Counted from the first letter of the stretch, positions 7,320-17,012 are shown. The stretch: DNA of 64,000 nt from Planococcus sp. MER TA 32b (GCA_023715185.1 JAMCAN010000001.1:434001-498000), one strand, 5' to 3'. The notes: generated from the letters alone by a model not told the origin. A program made the numbers and translations.

Positions 7320-8942
7320 ATGAAGGAAAACAATGAAGAGAAACACCGGAAAATGGGAACTGGAGAGAATGAAGAAACTCTTACGACCCGTCAAGGCCAT
7401 CCGGTCAAAGACAATCAGAATATACGGACTGTCGGCAACCGTGGTCCGGCTACATTGGAAAACTATCATTTCATAGAGAAGATTTCACATTTTGACCGTG
7501 AAGAAATTCCTGAACGTATTGTCCACGCGCGAGGTACAGGAGCTTTCGGTTATTTCGAAACATATGGAACAGTCGGCGATGAGCCGGTGGAGAAATATAC
7601 ACGTGCCAAAGTATTCTCGGGCAAAGGCAAGCAAACGCCGTTAATGGTCCGCTTTTCTACAGTGGCGGGATCTCGCCACTCCCCGGAAACTGACCGTGAC
7701 CCCCGCGGGTTTGCAGTCAAGATGTATACTGAAGACGGAAACTGGGATTTGGTCGGCAACAACCTGAAAATCTTCTTTATCCGTGATGCGATGAAATTCC
7801 CGGATATGATCCATGCCTTTAAAACGGACCCGGCATCGAATATTCCGGATCCGCAGCGCATGTTCGACTTCGTGGCGCGTTCGCCTGAAGCGACGCATAT
7901 GATCACGCTGCTGTTCTCGCCATGGGGCATTCCGGCAACTTATCGCCATATGCAAGGTTCCGGCGTCAACACCTATAAATGGGTCAATGACAAAGGCGAA
8001 GCGGTACTCGTCAAGTATCATTGGGAGCCGAAACAGGGCATCCGCAATTTGACGCAGAAAGAAGCCAGCGAAATTCAGGCTGAAAACGTAGGCCACGCAA
8101 CACAGGACCTTTATGAAGCGATTGAAAGAGGGGATTACCCGGAATGGGAATTATTCGTTCAGATCATGAGCGATGATGAGCATCCGGAACTCGACTTCGA
8201 TCCATTGGATGATACGAAACTATGGCCGCAGGATAAATTCCCATTCCTTCCTGTCGGTAAAATGGTGTTGAACCGCAATCCGGTCGATCACCATGCTGAA
8301 ATTGAGCAGGCTGCTTTCGGAACGGGCGTCCTTGTTGATGGCCTGGACTTCTCAGACGATAAGATGCTTCAGGGCCGTACGTTCTCGTACTCTGATACTC
8401 AGCGTTACCGTTTGGGTGCGAACTACCTGAAACTTCCGGTCAACGCACCGAAGAAACGCGTAGCGACGAACCAGCAGCGCGGCATGATGGATGTCAAGAA
8501 TCCACATGAAAATCCGTCGAATCCTTCTATCAACTATGAACCATCCGTGCTGGGCGGATACAAGGAAGCAGACAAGGAAGGCACACCGGATCATGAACCG
8601 GCTTATAATGACCGTCTTATGAAAGCACCGATTGACCGTACCAATAACTACGGACAAGCGGGTGAAACATACCGCAGCTTCGAAGACTGGGAACGTGATG
8701 AGCTGGTCAATAACCTTGGTGATGCATTGTCAGTCTGCGATCCTCGCATCCAGGATGAAATGGTCGAGCATTTCACTAAGGCGGACGAAGATTACGGCCG
8801 CCGTGTACGTGAAAATCTTGAAGAGAAACTGAAAGCGATGAAAGAAACGAATGGCTCTGAAGAAAAATTGATGGGCAAACCAGCTTCCAATAAACTGGCG
8901 CAAGGTGCTGCCAGCAAAGGGCACGAAGCTGACAGATATTAA
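7320..8942 (+). CDS. katA: Haem catalase
   Basis: Protein of 540 aa. It converts hydrogen peroxide to water and oxygen. The distal histidine lies in [17 protein letters not shown], the catalytic Asn in the segment ending DLVGNN, and the haem-ligand Tyr in [30 protein letters not shown] is also typical of clade-3 catalases. It is longer than the 483-aa KatA of B. subtilis, with an extra Lys/Glu-rich tail of about 50 residues of unknown role. The frame opens earlier, but GGAGGAGG precedes ATG 7320. A sigma-B-like promoter lies upstream, so the gene may act like the B. subtilis stress catalase KatE. Divergent from the glycerophosphotransferase gene. Confidence 0.95.
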   Translation: MKENNEEKHRKMGTGENEETLTTRQGHPVKDNQNIRTVGNRGPATLENYHFIEKISHFDREEIPERIVHARGTGAFGYFETYGTVGDEPVEKYTRAKVFSGKGKQTPLMVRFSTVAGSRHSPETDRDPRGFAVKMYTEDGNWDLVGNNLKIFFIRDAMKFPDMIHAFKTDPASNIPDPQRMFDFVARSPEATHMITLLFSPWGIPATYRHMQGSGVNTYKWVNDKGEAVLVKYHWEPKQGIRNLTQKEASEIQAENVGHATQDLYEAIERGDYPEWELFVQIMSDDEHPELDFDPLDDTKLWPQDKFPFLPVGKMVLNRNPVDHHAEIEQAAFGTGVLVDGLDFSDDKMLQGRTFSYSDTQRYRLGANYLKLPVNAPKKRVATNQQRGMMDVKNPHENPSNPSINYEPSVLGGYKEADKEGTPDHEPAYNDRLMKAPIDRTNNYGQAGETYRSFEDWERDELVNNLGDALSVCDPRIQDEMVEHFTKADEDYGRRVRENLEEKLKAMKETNGSEEKLMGKPASNKLAQGAASKGHEADRY

Positions 8943-8952
8943 TAAAAGATGA

Positions 8953-8993
8953 AAATCCGGCAAACCGTTTCGACGGTTTGCCGGATTTTTTTG
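8953..8993 (+). terminator. Terminator after katA
   Basis: AAATCCGGCAAACCGT pairs with ACGGTTTGCCGGATTT around a TTCG tetraloop, then seven T. Confidence 0.9.
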
Positions 8994-9015
8994 TTTTGGG
9001 GCGATGTCTCTCTTC

Positions 9016-9702
9016 TTACTTGAAATCCAAAGATGAGTGATTGACGCCGAAAACATTCTCTACGTCAATCAGAAAAGCGATGCCGCGTCCTGGTGCATTT
9101 AGATCAACCGCCTGCTCGATACTGCTGACGACTTTGTCTGTGTAGCTGGAAGGCACCAGTGTTAAAATGACGTCTTTTTCAGGATCAATGGTAAAATTCA
9201 TGAACGTCCGTTGTTCATTGACGCCTGTGCCTCGGCCGTTCAATATAGTACCTCCTTCCGCTCCGGCATCCGCTGCAGCTTTGATGACTTTTTGGGAATC
9301 ACCGGTGTTGACAATAGTAACGATCAACTGGAAATCCTCATATCCCTGTTTCATTTCCTTCGCCCCTTTCTGAAGGCCTGGCATTTCTTTTAAATGAGGA
9401 ACACCCAGCAGCTTATTCAGATGAACCGTAAAGCCGAGCCCATAACCGGGTTTCCCCAGCTTCCCCGATTTGCTGACCGCCGAGGCGATTGCCGTCTCAT
9501 TGGAGCCGTCCACAGCAATAAAGATAACGTCTTTTTCGTGCGTGACCGGGAGCCCTAAAAATGTCGGTTTCTCATTTCTGCCTACACCTTCGCCATATAC
9601 AATCGTCGCTCCGTCTGCGCCTGCTTTCTTAGCGGCGTCAATGACCTGGCGGGAATGTCCGCGTTTTACAATCGCAATCATCAATCTGTGATTAAGATTC
9701 AT
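9016..9702 (-). CDS. Tandem P-II-like signalling protein linked to DUF1538
   Basis: Protein of 228 aa made of two P-II-like (ferredoxin-fold) repeats. Residues 8-105 and 125-222 share the pattern AAKKAGADGATIVYGEGVG / AAADAGAEGGTILNGRGTG, then a KDVI(F/L) strand and a G-x-G-(I/L)-(A/G)-F strand near each repeat's end. Canonical P-II proteins are trimers of single about 112-aa units that sense ATP/ADP, 2-oxoglutarate or other ligands through the T-loop. Here the T-loop region is short and lacks the GlnB Tyr-51 segment. Start is ATG 9702 behind GGGGGTG; the longer frame lacks a ribosome site. It overlaps the DUF1538 gene by 11 nt and is last in that operon, so it is probably its regulatory subunit (inference). 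Confidence 0.8.
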   Translation of the reverse strand: MNLNHRLMIAIVKRGHSRQVIDAAKKAGADGATIVYGEGVGRNEKPTFLGLPVTHEKDVIFIAVDGSNETAIASAVSKSGKLGKPGYGLGFTVHLNKLLGVPHLKEMPGLQKGAKEMKQGYEDFQLIVTIVNTGDSQKVIKAAADAGAEGGTILNGRGTGVNEQRTFMNFTIDPEKDVILTLVPSSYTDKVVSSIEQAVDLNAPGRGIAFLIDVENVFGVNHSSLDFK

Positions 9703-10429
9703 GAGAATCAGCACCCCCTTTTTTTGCAAAGATCAACCCAAGAATCAATACTGCAATAATGGGTGACATAGCAACAATGGCAATCATGCCAAAGCCGTCT
9801 GTTAAAGGATCTCTGCCTTCTGTTACAGAAGCGATTCCCACAGCCACCGATACGATGAATGTTACAGTCATCGGGCCGGTTGCCACACCTCCTGAGTCGA
9901 ACGCAATGCCGACAAAAATTTTATCTGAAAAAAAGAGAAGAATCAATATGAGCAAATATCCGGGGATAATGAAATACCAAAGTGAAAGCCCTGTTAAAAT
10001 ACGAAGCATGGCCAAAGCGATGGAAACGCCAACTCCCGTCGATAAAGTATAAAGCATCAATTTTTCGGAAATGTATCCGCGGGTAGCTTTATCAACTTCT
10101 GCATTCATAACGCTCACCGCCGGTTCAGCAAAAGTAGCGACAAAACCGAGCACAAACCCCAATGGAATGAGAATCCAGGTATATTTCATTTCACCGAGTG
10201 ATTTGCCCATTATTTCACCAACCGGCATAAATCCAATATGGACACCTTGCAGGAAAAAAGATAATCCGAAAAAAGTGAGTATAAAGCCATAAATGACACG
10301 GAGTACCTTTTGAAAGGGCAGTTTCAGCATGAAAATCTGGAAAACGGCAAAAAATAGGAAGAGTGGGACCAGCGCTATACCAACTTCTATTAAGAGTTCA
10401 GGAAATCCTTCGAAAATATGGAGGGTCAT
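9692..10429 (-). CDS. DUF1538 membrane protein, second of pair
   Basis: Protein of 245 aa with about seven hydrophobic segments. It shares with its neighbour the motifs PVGEIMG, GFVLGFVATFAEPA and AFDSGGVATGPMTV, followed by VGIAS and a final GFGMIAIVAMSP helix. These conserved Gly, Glu and Asp residues within membrane segments are typical of a transporter core, but DUF1538 proteins have no established substrate known to me. The ATG overlaps the upstream stop as ATGA, indicating translational coupling and probably equal amounts of both halves. The GGGGGTGCT ribosome site is repeated before the P-II-like gene. Confidence 0.85.
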   Translation of the reverse strand: MTLHIFEGFPELLIEVGIALVPLFLFFAVFQIFMLKLPFQKVLRVIYGFILTFFGLSFFLQGVHIGFMPVGEIMGKSLGEMKYTWILIPLGFVLGFVATFAEPAVSVMNAEVDKATRGYISEKLMLYTLSTGVGVSIALAMLRILTGLSLWYFIIPGYLLILILLFFSDKIFVGIAFDSGGVATGPMTVTFIVSVAVGIASVTEGRDPLTDGFGMIAIVAMSPIIAVLILGLIFAKKGGADSHES

Positions 10430-11121
10430 CTATAGAGCACCCCCAGAATCATAATGGCCAGAATTGGCCCGACCGAAGCGAGGCCGATCAATCCAAAACC
10501 TTCTCCCGATTTGGTCGAGTTTTTTCTGAGGGATGAAGCGATTCCGATGCCAAGCGCCAGCACAAAAGGAACCGCCATCGGACCGGTGGTAACACCGCCG
10601 GCATCAAAGGCAATAGGCAAAAAAGTATCTGGCACAAACAGGGACAGCGAGAACACCAGGGCATAACTTCCAATCATCATGGCGTGTATAGGAATTGTAA
10701 AGAGAATTCTTATCAGGGCCAGCGCCACAAAAATCGCAAGTCCAAATGATACTGTAAGCACAAGCACTCCTGAACTGATCGCGCCATCCGAAACCTGGTC
10801 GATTTGATTGGCGAGAACACGGAGATCGGGTTCGGCCACAGTTGCGGCGAAGCCGAGGAAGAAGCCGGTAAGAATGATTAACAAAGGTTTCTTTGTTTTG
10901 GGAAGTGTCCGTCCGATTAATTCTCCTACTGGCAGCAAACCTGCATTGACTCCAAGCAGAAACAGGAAAAAACCGATACTTACAAATAACGCACCGATCA
11001 AAAATTGTAAAATATTCTCCAATGGCAGCCGAATCAATGCAATTTGAATGATAAGTACGACAATCGTAACTGGAAGAATCGCGGCAGCAACTTCTTTGAA
11101 AGTTTCTCTCACATTTTCCAT
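10426..11121 (-). CDS. DUF1538 membrane protein, first of pair
   Basis: Protein of 231 aa, about seven hydrophobic segments, paralogous to the following gene. Matching motifs are LPVGELIGRTL, GFFLGFAATVAEPD, AFDAGGVTTGPMAV and GIGIASSL, then GFGLIGLASVGP. Other genomes join two DUF1538 units in one chain (family knowledge), so this pair probably forms a pseudo-symmetric heterodimer in the membrane. AAGGAG lies 5 nt before the ATG. It is first in a three-gene operon with the P-II-like gene last, downstream of mrpG but separated by a terminator. Confidence 0.85.
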   Translation of the reverse strand: MENVRETFKEVAAAILPVTIVVLIIQIALIRLPLENILQFLIGALFVSIGFFLFLLGVNAGLLPVGELIGRTLPKTKKPLLIILTGFFLGFAATVAEPDLRVLANQIDQVSDGAISSGVLVLTVSFGLAIFVALALIRILFTIPIHAMMIGSYALVFSLSLFVPDTFLPIAFDAGGVTTGPMAVPFVLALGIGIASSLRKNSTKSGEGFGLIGLASVGPILAIMILGVLYR

Positions 11122-11186
11122 AAATTCTCCTTTTAGAATATTTTGATTACTTATACTCTATAGGAAAATCTTGCGTATTACGAACA

Positions 11187-11220
11187 ATAAAAAGCCAGCT
11201 GCTCATTTGAGTGGCTGGCT
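11187..11220 (-). terminator. Terminator of the mrp operon, overlapping the mrpG stop
   Basis: On the minus strand AGCCAGC-CA-CTCA pairs with TGAG-CA-GCTGGCT around a 2-nt loop, followed by TTTTTATT. The mrpG stop codon TGA lies in the hairpin. Confidence 0.85.
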
Positions 11221-11580
11221 ATCGTCATTTTCTTCATTATTTCTCAATACTTTTTCTAACGCGTCTTCTGTTGAAGTATCAGCGAGTTTAACTTTGGAAC
11301 GATAAGCGGCCCGTGTAATCAAATGGCCGGAAACCGGCGCAGTCAGGAACACAAACGCTATACCCAGCAGAAGGCGGACACTGACAAAGTTTTCCGAGGC
11401 CCAGAAATAGATGAAAGTTCCGGACAGCGATAAGAGCACGGCAAGCGTCGAACTTTTTGTGGCGGCATGGGAACGGGTGTAGACATCAGGCAGACGCAAA
11501 ATGCCGATGGCGCTTATGACCGCCATGATGCCGCCCATTAAGATGAGGAGTGCTCCTCCGTATTCAACGATCTGGATCAT
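11203..11580 (-). CDS. mrpG: Na+/H+ antiporter subunit MrpG
   Basis: Protein of 125 aa with three hydrophobic segments and the family motif GILRLPDVYTRSHAATKSST. It is the last subunit of the heteromeric Mrp antiporter. Start is ATG 11580 behind GAGGGGAGA, inside the mrpF frame (17-nt overlap). The longer frame would extend into mrpF without a ribosome site. The hydrophilic C-terminus (NNEENDDSQPLK) runs into the operon terminator. Confidence 0.93.
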   Translation of the reverse strand: MIQIVEYGGALLILMGGIMAVISAIGILRLPDVYTRSHAATKSSTLAVLLSLSGTFIYFWASENFVSVRLLLGIAFVFLTAPVSGHLITRAAYRSKVKLADTSTEDALEKVLRNNEENDDSQPLK

Positions 11581-11848
11581 GTTCGACAATCTCCCCTCTC
11601 TCAACAAAGCGGGCTAACGCAATTGTGCTGATGAAAGCCAGTATTCCGACAATCAGAATGACTTCGAGAAAGGCGTGTGTACTGAGGACGACAGAAAAGA
11701 CCGCAACGCCCGAAATAAGGTTGACGCCAATCATATCGAGCGCCACTACCCGGTCAGGCATGGAAGGGCCTCTGATAACCCGGTAAAGCGCGAGCAGTAT
11801 GGAGACAATGTAGAGGGACAAAGCAACCGTTAAAATAGTCTGGATCAA
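11564..11848 (-). CDS. mrpF: Na+/H+ antiporter subunit MrpF
   Basis: Protein of 94 aa with three hydrophobic segments. The motif RGPSMPDRVVALDMIGVN is characteristic of MrpF/MnhF. MrpF is required for assembly of the Mrp complex and has been linked to bile salt and cation efflux in B. subtilis. Its ATG overlaps the mrpE stop by 4 nt (ATGA). Confidence 0.93.
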   Translation of the reverse strand: MIQTILTVALSLYIVSILLALYRVIRGPSMPDRVVALDMIGVNLISGVAVFSVVLSTHAFLEVILIVGILAFISTIALARFVERGEIVEHDPDR

Positions 11849-12330
11849 TTTCTTGTCACCTCCATAATTGCTTTCTCAAAAGTTTTGATTGAACGCAGAA
11901 GCGATTCCCGTGAATCTTCAACATCCATCGCATGAATAAAAAATACTTTGCCATCAGGCGAAACTTCCATTACAACAGAACCTGGGGTCAGCGTCATCAG
12001 CAAAGCCAAAGCAGTCAGTTCGTAATCGCCTTCCATATTATGTTCGTAGGTGAATATTCCGGGACGGATATTAAGTTTCGGACTCAAAATCTGTTTCATG
12101 ATGAGCAAACTGGATTGAAACAATTCGGTTATAAAGATGAAAAGCAGCTTTATGGCCGAATAAACCCTGCGCAAATAAAATTGGGAGCCAAAAAAACGCT
12201 GCATCAGCAAGACAATTCCGATGCCGATCAAGTAACCGGTAACAAAAGTGCTTAAATAGAAAGCTTCTTCATCCATAAGCAGCGTCCAGAGAAAGGCAAT
12301 GGTGATATTTATCAGAAATTGAGCCGGCAT
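11845..12330 (-). CDS. mrpE: Na+/H+ antiporter subunit MrpE
   Basis: Protein of 161 aa. Two to three N-terminal membrane segments are followed by the conserved PGIFTYEHNMEGDYELTALA and TLTPGSVVMEVSPDG blocks of MrpE/MnhE. It is part of the MrpE-G module that associates with the MrpA-D module. GGAGTG precedes the ATG. A 52-nt gap separates it from mrpD, the largest gap inside the operon. Confidence 0.93.
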   Translation of the reverse strand: MPAQFLINITIAFLWTLLMDEEAFYLSTFVTGYLIGIGIVLLMQRFFGSQFYLRRVYSAIKLLFIFITELFQSSLLIMKQILSPKLNIRPGIFTYEHNMEGDYELTALALLMTLTPGSVVMEVSPDGKVFFIHAMDVEDSRESLLRSIKTFEKAIMEVTRN

Positions 12331-12382
12331 TCGCAGTCACTCCTTTCATGGATAAGAATTTTCATTCATAAAAATCTTTTCG

Positions 12383-13867
12383 TTACTGCTGTTCACCCAA
12401 AACCGCATCTATATAAATTTGAGGATTCAGCAAAGTATTGGCTGCATCAGCTACATAAACGGAGAGGCCTTCACCGCCAAGCCCGATTCCTGCCGTTAAT
12501 AATACCAGTATCACACAAGGGACCAATATTCCTTTATGTAAAGGCAATTGTTCGTCTTTACTGATAATTGTTTCTCCCCAAAAACAGTTTTTGAATATCC
12601 GCAGCAGCGAATACAGGACGAAAAGACTTGACAGAAGCGATACTGCCAGAAGAAAGAGGTGCCCATTTTCAATCGCGCCTTCAGAAATCAGGACTTTGCC
12701 GATAAAGCCGCTGAAAGGAGGCACACCGGCCAACGAAAGCATCGCTATGAAGAATGACCAGCCCAGCAGCGGGTAGTTTTTCATAAGGCCGCTCATTTTC
12801 CCGATTTGAGCAGTCCCCGTCAGTGAAATCATCGCGCCGATAATCAGAAACAGCAGAGCTTTTACCACCATATCGTGTATTAAATAATAGATGGACCCTT
12901 CGATAGCGGACGGCGTTGAAACTGCGAGCCCGACAAGGATGAAACCGACAGCAATCACTACATTATAAGCAGCGATTTTGCGTATATCATTTGTTGAAAC
13001 TGCTCCTAAGCTGCCGCCGATCAATGTTATTGCAGCCATGAAACCGATCAGGGACAGTGTAAGTTCCGGCTGGTGAGGGAAAATCAGTGAAAAGACTCTG
13101 AACAAAGCGTAAATTCCGACCTTCGTCAATAATGCTCCGAATAATGCAGAGGTGACGGCAGGCGGCGTGCTGTAAGATCCCGGCAGCCAGAAATAAAGCA
13201 GCAAACCGGCTTTTAAGCTGAAGACCAGAAGAAACAGGATACTGACCGTAGTCAACAGCGGCCCTTGCCCTTCTTCGGCAACCCGCTCAGCCAGATGCGC
13301 CATGTTCAGCGTTCCGACCGAACCGTACAGGTATGCCAGCGCCACCAGGAAGAACCAGGATGACACGATATTGATTGAGACGTATTTAATCGCTTCCCGC
13401 ACTTGGCGTTTGGATCCGCCAAGTGTAAGCAGGACATATGAAGACAAAAGCATCACTTCAAAGCACACAAACAAATTGAACATGTCGCCCGTCATGAAAG
13501 AGCCGATGACTCCGGCATTCAGAAACAGCACCGAAGGATGGAAATAGAGCGTGCTCATTTGCTTGCCTGCCGCTATGACGGCGTACAGCAAACAGATTAA
13601 TGATACGATGCTGGTCGTCACGACCAATAACATCGAGAAAGAATCCGCAACGAATAAAATGCCGAAAGGCGGCTCCCAGCCTCCGAAATCCAGGCGCAAT
13701 ATGCCCGTGTTTTGAATTTTATTCAGCAAATAAATGGATATTATTGCCACGGCAGCCATTGTACCAAGGCTGCCGACAATCTGAACCCTTCTGTTGGTCC
13801 GGAAAAAAATCAGGATAATCCCTGCCAAAATCGGCAAAACCATTAGGAATACAAGGATATTATTCAT
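12383..13867 (-). CDS. mrpD: Na+/H+ antiporter subunit MrpD
   Basis: Protein of 494 aa with about 14 hydrophobic segments. It is a NuoN/NuoM-type proton-pumping homologue with GDMFNLFVCFEVMLLSSY, the Lys-containing LKAGLLLYFWLPGSY segment and the SLAGVPPFSGFIGK motif. GAGGTG within the end of mrpC is best spaced for ATG 13867 (MNNILVF). ATG 13870 and GTG 13876 are alternatives. It overlaps mrpC by 8 nt. Confidence 0.93.
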   Translation of the reverse strand: MNNILVFLMVLPILAGIILIFFRTNRRVQIVGSLGTMAAVAIISIYLLNKIQNTGILRLDFGGWEPPFGILFVADSFSMLLVVTTSIVSLICLLYAVIAAGKQMSTLYFHPSVLFLNAGVIGSFMTGDMFNLFVCFEVMLLSSYVLLTLGGSKRQVREAIKYVSINIVSSWFFLVALAYLYGSVGTLNMAHLAERVAEEGQGPLLTTVSILFLLVFSLKAGLLLYFWLPGSYSTPPAVTSALFGALLTKVGIYALFRVFSLIFPHQPELTLSLIGFMAAITLIGGSLGAVSTNDIRKIAAYNVVIAVGFILVGLAVSTPSAIEGSIYYLIHDMVVKALLFLIIGAMISLTGTAQIGKMSGLMKNYPLLGWSFFIAMLSLAGVPPFSGFIGKVLISEGAIENGHLFLLAVSLLSSLFVLYSLLRIFKNCFWGETIISKDEQLPLHKGILVPCVILVLLTAGIGLGGEGLSVYVADAANTLLNPQIYIDAVLGEQQ

Positions 13868-14198
13868 CATTGGCACCTCGCATTTCTTCTAAATCATCGG
13901 TGCCGAGTTCCTGATACGCGCGGTATGCAAGAACAAGGATAAAAGCTGTTACGGCAAAGCTGATGACAATAGCTGTAAGAATCAGCGCCTGAGGCAAAGC
14001 ATCTACATATACTGTCTCTGCTTCGCCCAATAATGGAACGGTTCCTGTTTTCAAACCGCCCATCGTTAATATCAGCAAATGCACAGCATGGGATAAAATG
14101 GCCGTGCCGAGAATAACCCGGATAAGATTTCGGGACAGCACCAAATAGATGGCTACCGCAGTCAGAACACCGACCAGAATGATAATTAGCGTTTCCAT
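13860..14198 (-). CDS. mrpC: Na+/H+ antiporter subunit MrpC
   Basis: Protein of 112 aa with three hydrophobic segments, homologous to NuoK of complex I. ILGTAILSHAVHLLILTMGG and DALPQALILTAIVISFA are the family signatures, with the membrane-embedded residues used for proton transfer. The ATG overlaps the mrpB stop by one nt (TAATG), so translation is coupled. Confidence 0.94.
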   Translation of the reverse strand: METLIIILVGVLTAVAIYLVLSRNLIRVILGTAILSHAVHLLILTMGGLKTGTVPLLGEAETVYVDALPQALILTAIVISFAVTAFILVLAYRAYQELGTDDLEEMRGANDE

Positions 14199-14623
14199 TA
14201 TTTCGTCCCCTCACTTATGCTCAGGATAATATTGACCACAACACCGACAACGGTGAGTGCAATGCCGGCTTCGAAAACGGTAACTGTTGCGAGTTCCGTT
14301 TTTCCGAACAGCGGGAGGTCGAAATAGCCGAAACTCTGGCTGAGGAAAGGCTTCCCAAAGAACACAGGTGCCAAAGCACTTGATAAAGAAAGCAATACGC
14401 CGAACGCGGATAATTTCTTAAATGAAATGGGAACGCCTTCACTGACAGTTTCCACATCATATGAAAGAAACAACAGTACAAAAGCTGAAGCTAAAACCAG
14501 ACCACCGATAAATCCGCCGCCCGGTGTATTATGGCCGGAAAAGAATAAGTAAATTCCGAAAGTGATAATAACCAGAACGACAGCTTTTGCCACAGTTTTT
14601 AAAATGACGTCATTAATTTTCAT
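14198..14623 (-). CDS. mrpB: Na+/H+ antiporter subunit MrpB
   Basis: Protein of 141 aa with four hydrophobic segments. It has the MnhB-type motif GHNTPGGGFIGGLV and a terminal TVFEAGIALTVVGVVVN. It overlaps the end of mrpA by 11 nt. MrpB and the MrpA C-terminus together resemble NuoJ-type elements of complex I. Confidence 0.94.
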   Translation of the reverse strand: MKINDVILKTVAKAVVLVIITFGIYLFFSGHNTPGGGFIGGLVLASAFVLLFLSYDVETVSEGVPISFKKLSAFGVLLSLSSALAPVFFGKPFLSQSFGYFDLPLFGKTELATVTVFEAGIALTVVGVVVNIILSISEGTK

Positions 14624-17012
14624 CGTTTTTTGGCCCCTTTCTCACTTTGAGCCGGATCAGTGAGAACACACCAATCCCCGCTATAAACAGGACAAGGCCT
14701 TCGAGCATCGTATCGAACGCCCGGAAATCACCGAGAATCGCATTGACGATATTATCTCCGCCAGTCAATTCATAGGAATTTTCATAGAAGCTGGAAATCG
14801 TTTCAAACATATCGGTGCTGTTTACGGACAGACCGATCAATACTATTGTCAAACCGCCGGTAACAGCTATGATCGCATTTCGTACTTTGACATGTTTTAG
14901 TGAATTTTCTTTTCTCCAATCCGGCAGATGATTGAAACAGACCAGAAACAGAACGGTTGTGACAGTTTCAATTACTAATTGCGTAAGCGCCAAATCCGGT
15001 GCCCGGAACAGCACAAAGAAAATGGCAATCGAAAAACCTAAAACGCCGTTCAGCAGAATAGCTGACACTCTTGATTTTGCAAAAAGGATTGCGACAGCAG
15101 CGGTGGCCATTACTGCAACCAGCAATACTTCATAGACACTCAGAGGAGAATCATTTGAAACATCGATATGGAAAGCGCCGGACCACATCAGAGTGCCGCC
15201 GGCCACAAAAACGAAGAAACTGAAAATATATGTGAAATAATGCGGCAAATGGCCAGTCATATAAGAACTCGTAAAATAACGGGAATTTTTTTCCAGGTTA
15301 TTAAGGAAACTGGTATAAGCTGCGTTGAATGTCCAGCCTGCCGGGATTAAATTGTAAATTCCCTTCCATTTTCTGAATGAAATGAATAGAATGGAACCAA
15401 AGACAATAATTCCAACTGTCATCCATAATTCCGGGATAAAGCCGTGCCACGCTTCAATATGCGGTGCGGCGCCGGTTATGCCTGGCAGCACCCCACTGAG
15501 CGCGGGCCGCAGCAGATGATTTCCCAGAACATTGGGGAAGAAAAAGATGGCGACGATTAAAATGGCCAGAACAGCAGGAGATATGAGCATTCCCATAGGC
15601 GGTTCAACTGGAATTTTATCAAGTTTCTCCGGTTTGTGAGCGCCAAAAAATGTGCGGAAGACAATAATGGCACAATAGACAAACGTCAGAACACTGGCCG
15701 TCCAGGCAATAACCGGAATAATCCATCCCCAGTTTCCGAGTCCGAATATTTCCATATCCAATACCTGCAGCGAAGCGGTGAAAAACATTTCTTTGCTCAG
15801 GAATCCATTGAACAGCGGAAGTCCCGCCATCGACATGCTCCCGATAAGAGCGATTGTAAATGTAAATGGCAAAAATGCCATCAATCCGCCAAGGCGGCGA
15901 ATATCCCGGGTACCGACCTGATGATCGACAATCCCGACAGCCATAAACAAAGCACCTTTAAAAGTAGAATGATTGATCATATGGAACAGCGCCGCAAAAG
16001 AAGCAAGTCCGTAGATGGCTCCTTCTGTACTGTCGCCCGCATGAATAGCGGCAGAGCCAAGGCCCAATAAACTCATGATCAAACCTAACTGGCTGATGGT
16101 GGAATAAGCGAGCAATGCTTTCAAATCAGTTTGGCGGATGGCACAAAAAGCGCCCCAGAATAAAGTGATGAGGCCGACAAGCGTGACCGTCCAAAACCAG
16201 GCTGAATTGCCGCCGAAGACCGGTGTAAAGCGCGCCACCAGATAAATGCCCGCTTTAACCATCGTCGCTGAATGGAGATAGGCGCTGACAGGCGTTGGCG
16301 CTTCCATCGCGTCAGGCAGCCAAATATGAAAAGGAAACTGCGCGGATTTTGTGAAAGCACCCAGCAGAACCAGGAACATCGCTGGATAAAACAGCTCATG
16401 GCTGGTGTATTGGGTGAGTTCCACTGCAATTTGGCGTACACTGAATGTGCCGGTCATCATATGGAGCATTAAAAATCCGGCAAGCATGGCGAAACCGCCA
16501 AAAACGGTGATCAATAATGATTTTTGTGCGCCAGCTCGAGAATTTTTCCGATGATACCAGAAAGCGATCAGCAGAAAAGAAGAAATGCTGGTAAGTTCCC
16601 AAAAAACATAAAGCACCATTAAATTATCGGAAAGCACAACGCCGAGCATCGCGCCCATGAACAGCATCAGATAGGCGTAGAAATGCGGCAAGGAATCCGT
16701 TGACGATAAATAATAGATGGAGTACAGAATCACAAGGCTTCCCATCCCTGTTATCAGCAGCGCCATGATTAAGCTGAGTCCGTCCAGGTAGACAGTCATA
16801 TCAATGCCGATGGACGGCAGCCAGTGTAAAGTTTCCTTAAAAGTTCTGCCTGCTGAAACAGCGGGAATCTGATAAAGGAAGAAAGCGAATAGCGATAAGG
16901 GAGCTGCCAAGGCCAGCCAGCCGATATTAAGACGGCCCAGCTTATTATGTATGAAAGGAATTAGCGCTGCTGCTGCGAAAGGAAGTAAGATTGCAGAGAT
17001 GATCAAATACAC
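14613..17012 (-). CDS. mrpA: Na+/H+ antiporter subunit MrpA
   Basis: Protein of 799 aa, close to the roughly 800 aa of B. subtilis MrpA. Residues 1-500 are a NuoL-like proton-translocating domain (LYVFWELTSISSFLLIAFW, FPFHIWLPDAMEAPTPVSAY, MINHSTFKGALFM, GLPLFNGFLSKEMFF). The C-terminal 300 residues carry the MrpA-specific extension with APDLALTQLVIETVTTVLFL. The start is GTG 17012, seven nt after AGGAGG. An ATG two nt earlier is out of frame and reads only three codons before a stop. The seven-subunit complex exports Na+ for H+ uptake, supporting growth at high pH and salt. Confidence 0.95.
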   Translation of the reverse strand: MYLIISAILLPFAAAALIPFIHNKLGRLNIGWLALAAPLSLFAFFLYQIPAVSAGRTFKETLHWLPSIGIDMTVYLDGLSLIMALLITGMGSLVILYSIYYLSSTDSLPHFYAYLMLFMGAMLGVVLSDNLMVLYVFWELTSISSFLLIAFWYHRKNSRAGAQKSLLITVFGGFAMLAGFLMLHMMTGTFSVRQIAVELTQYTSHELFYPAMFLVLLGAFTKSAQFPFHIWLPDAMEAPTPVSAYLHSATMVKAGIYLVARFTPVFGGNSAWFWTVTLVGLITLFWGAFCAIRQTDLKALLAYSTISQLGLIMSLLGLGSAAIHAGDSTEGAIYGLASFAALFHMINHSTFKGALFMAVGIVDHQVGTRDIRRLGGLMAFLPFTFTIALIGSMSMAGLPLFNGFLSKEMFFTASLQVLDMEIFGLGNWGWIIPVIAWTASVLTFVYCAIIVFRTFFGAHKPEKLDKIPVEPPMGMLISPAVLAILIVAIFFFPNVLGNHLLRPALSGVLPGITGAAPHIEAWHGFIPELWMTVGIIVFGSILFISFRKWKGIYNLIPAGWTFNAAYTSFLNNLEKNSRYFTSSYMTGHLPHYFTYIFSFFVFVAGGTLMWSGAFHIDVSNDSPLSVYEVLLVAVMATAAVAILFAKSRVSAILLNGVLGFSIAIFFVLFRAPDLALTQLVIETVTTVLFLVCFNHLPDWRKENSLKHVKVRNAIIAVTGGLTIVLIGLSVNSTDMFETISSFYENSYELTGGDNIVNAILGDFRAFDTMLEGLVLFIAGIGVFSLIRLKVRKGPKNDEN

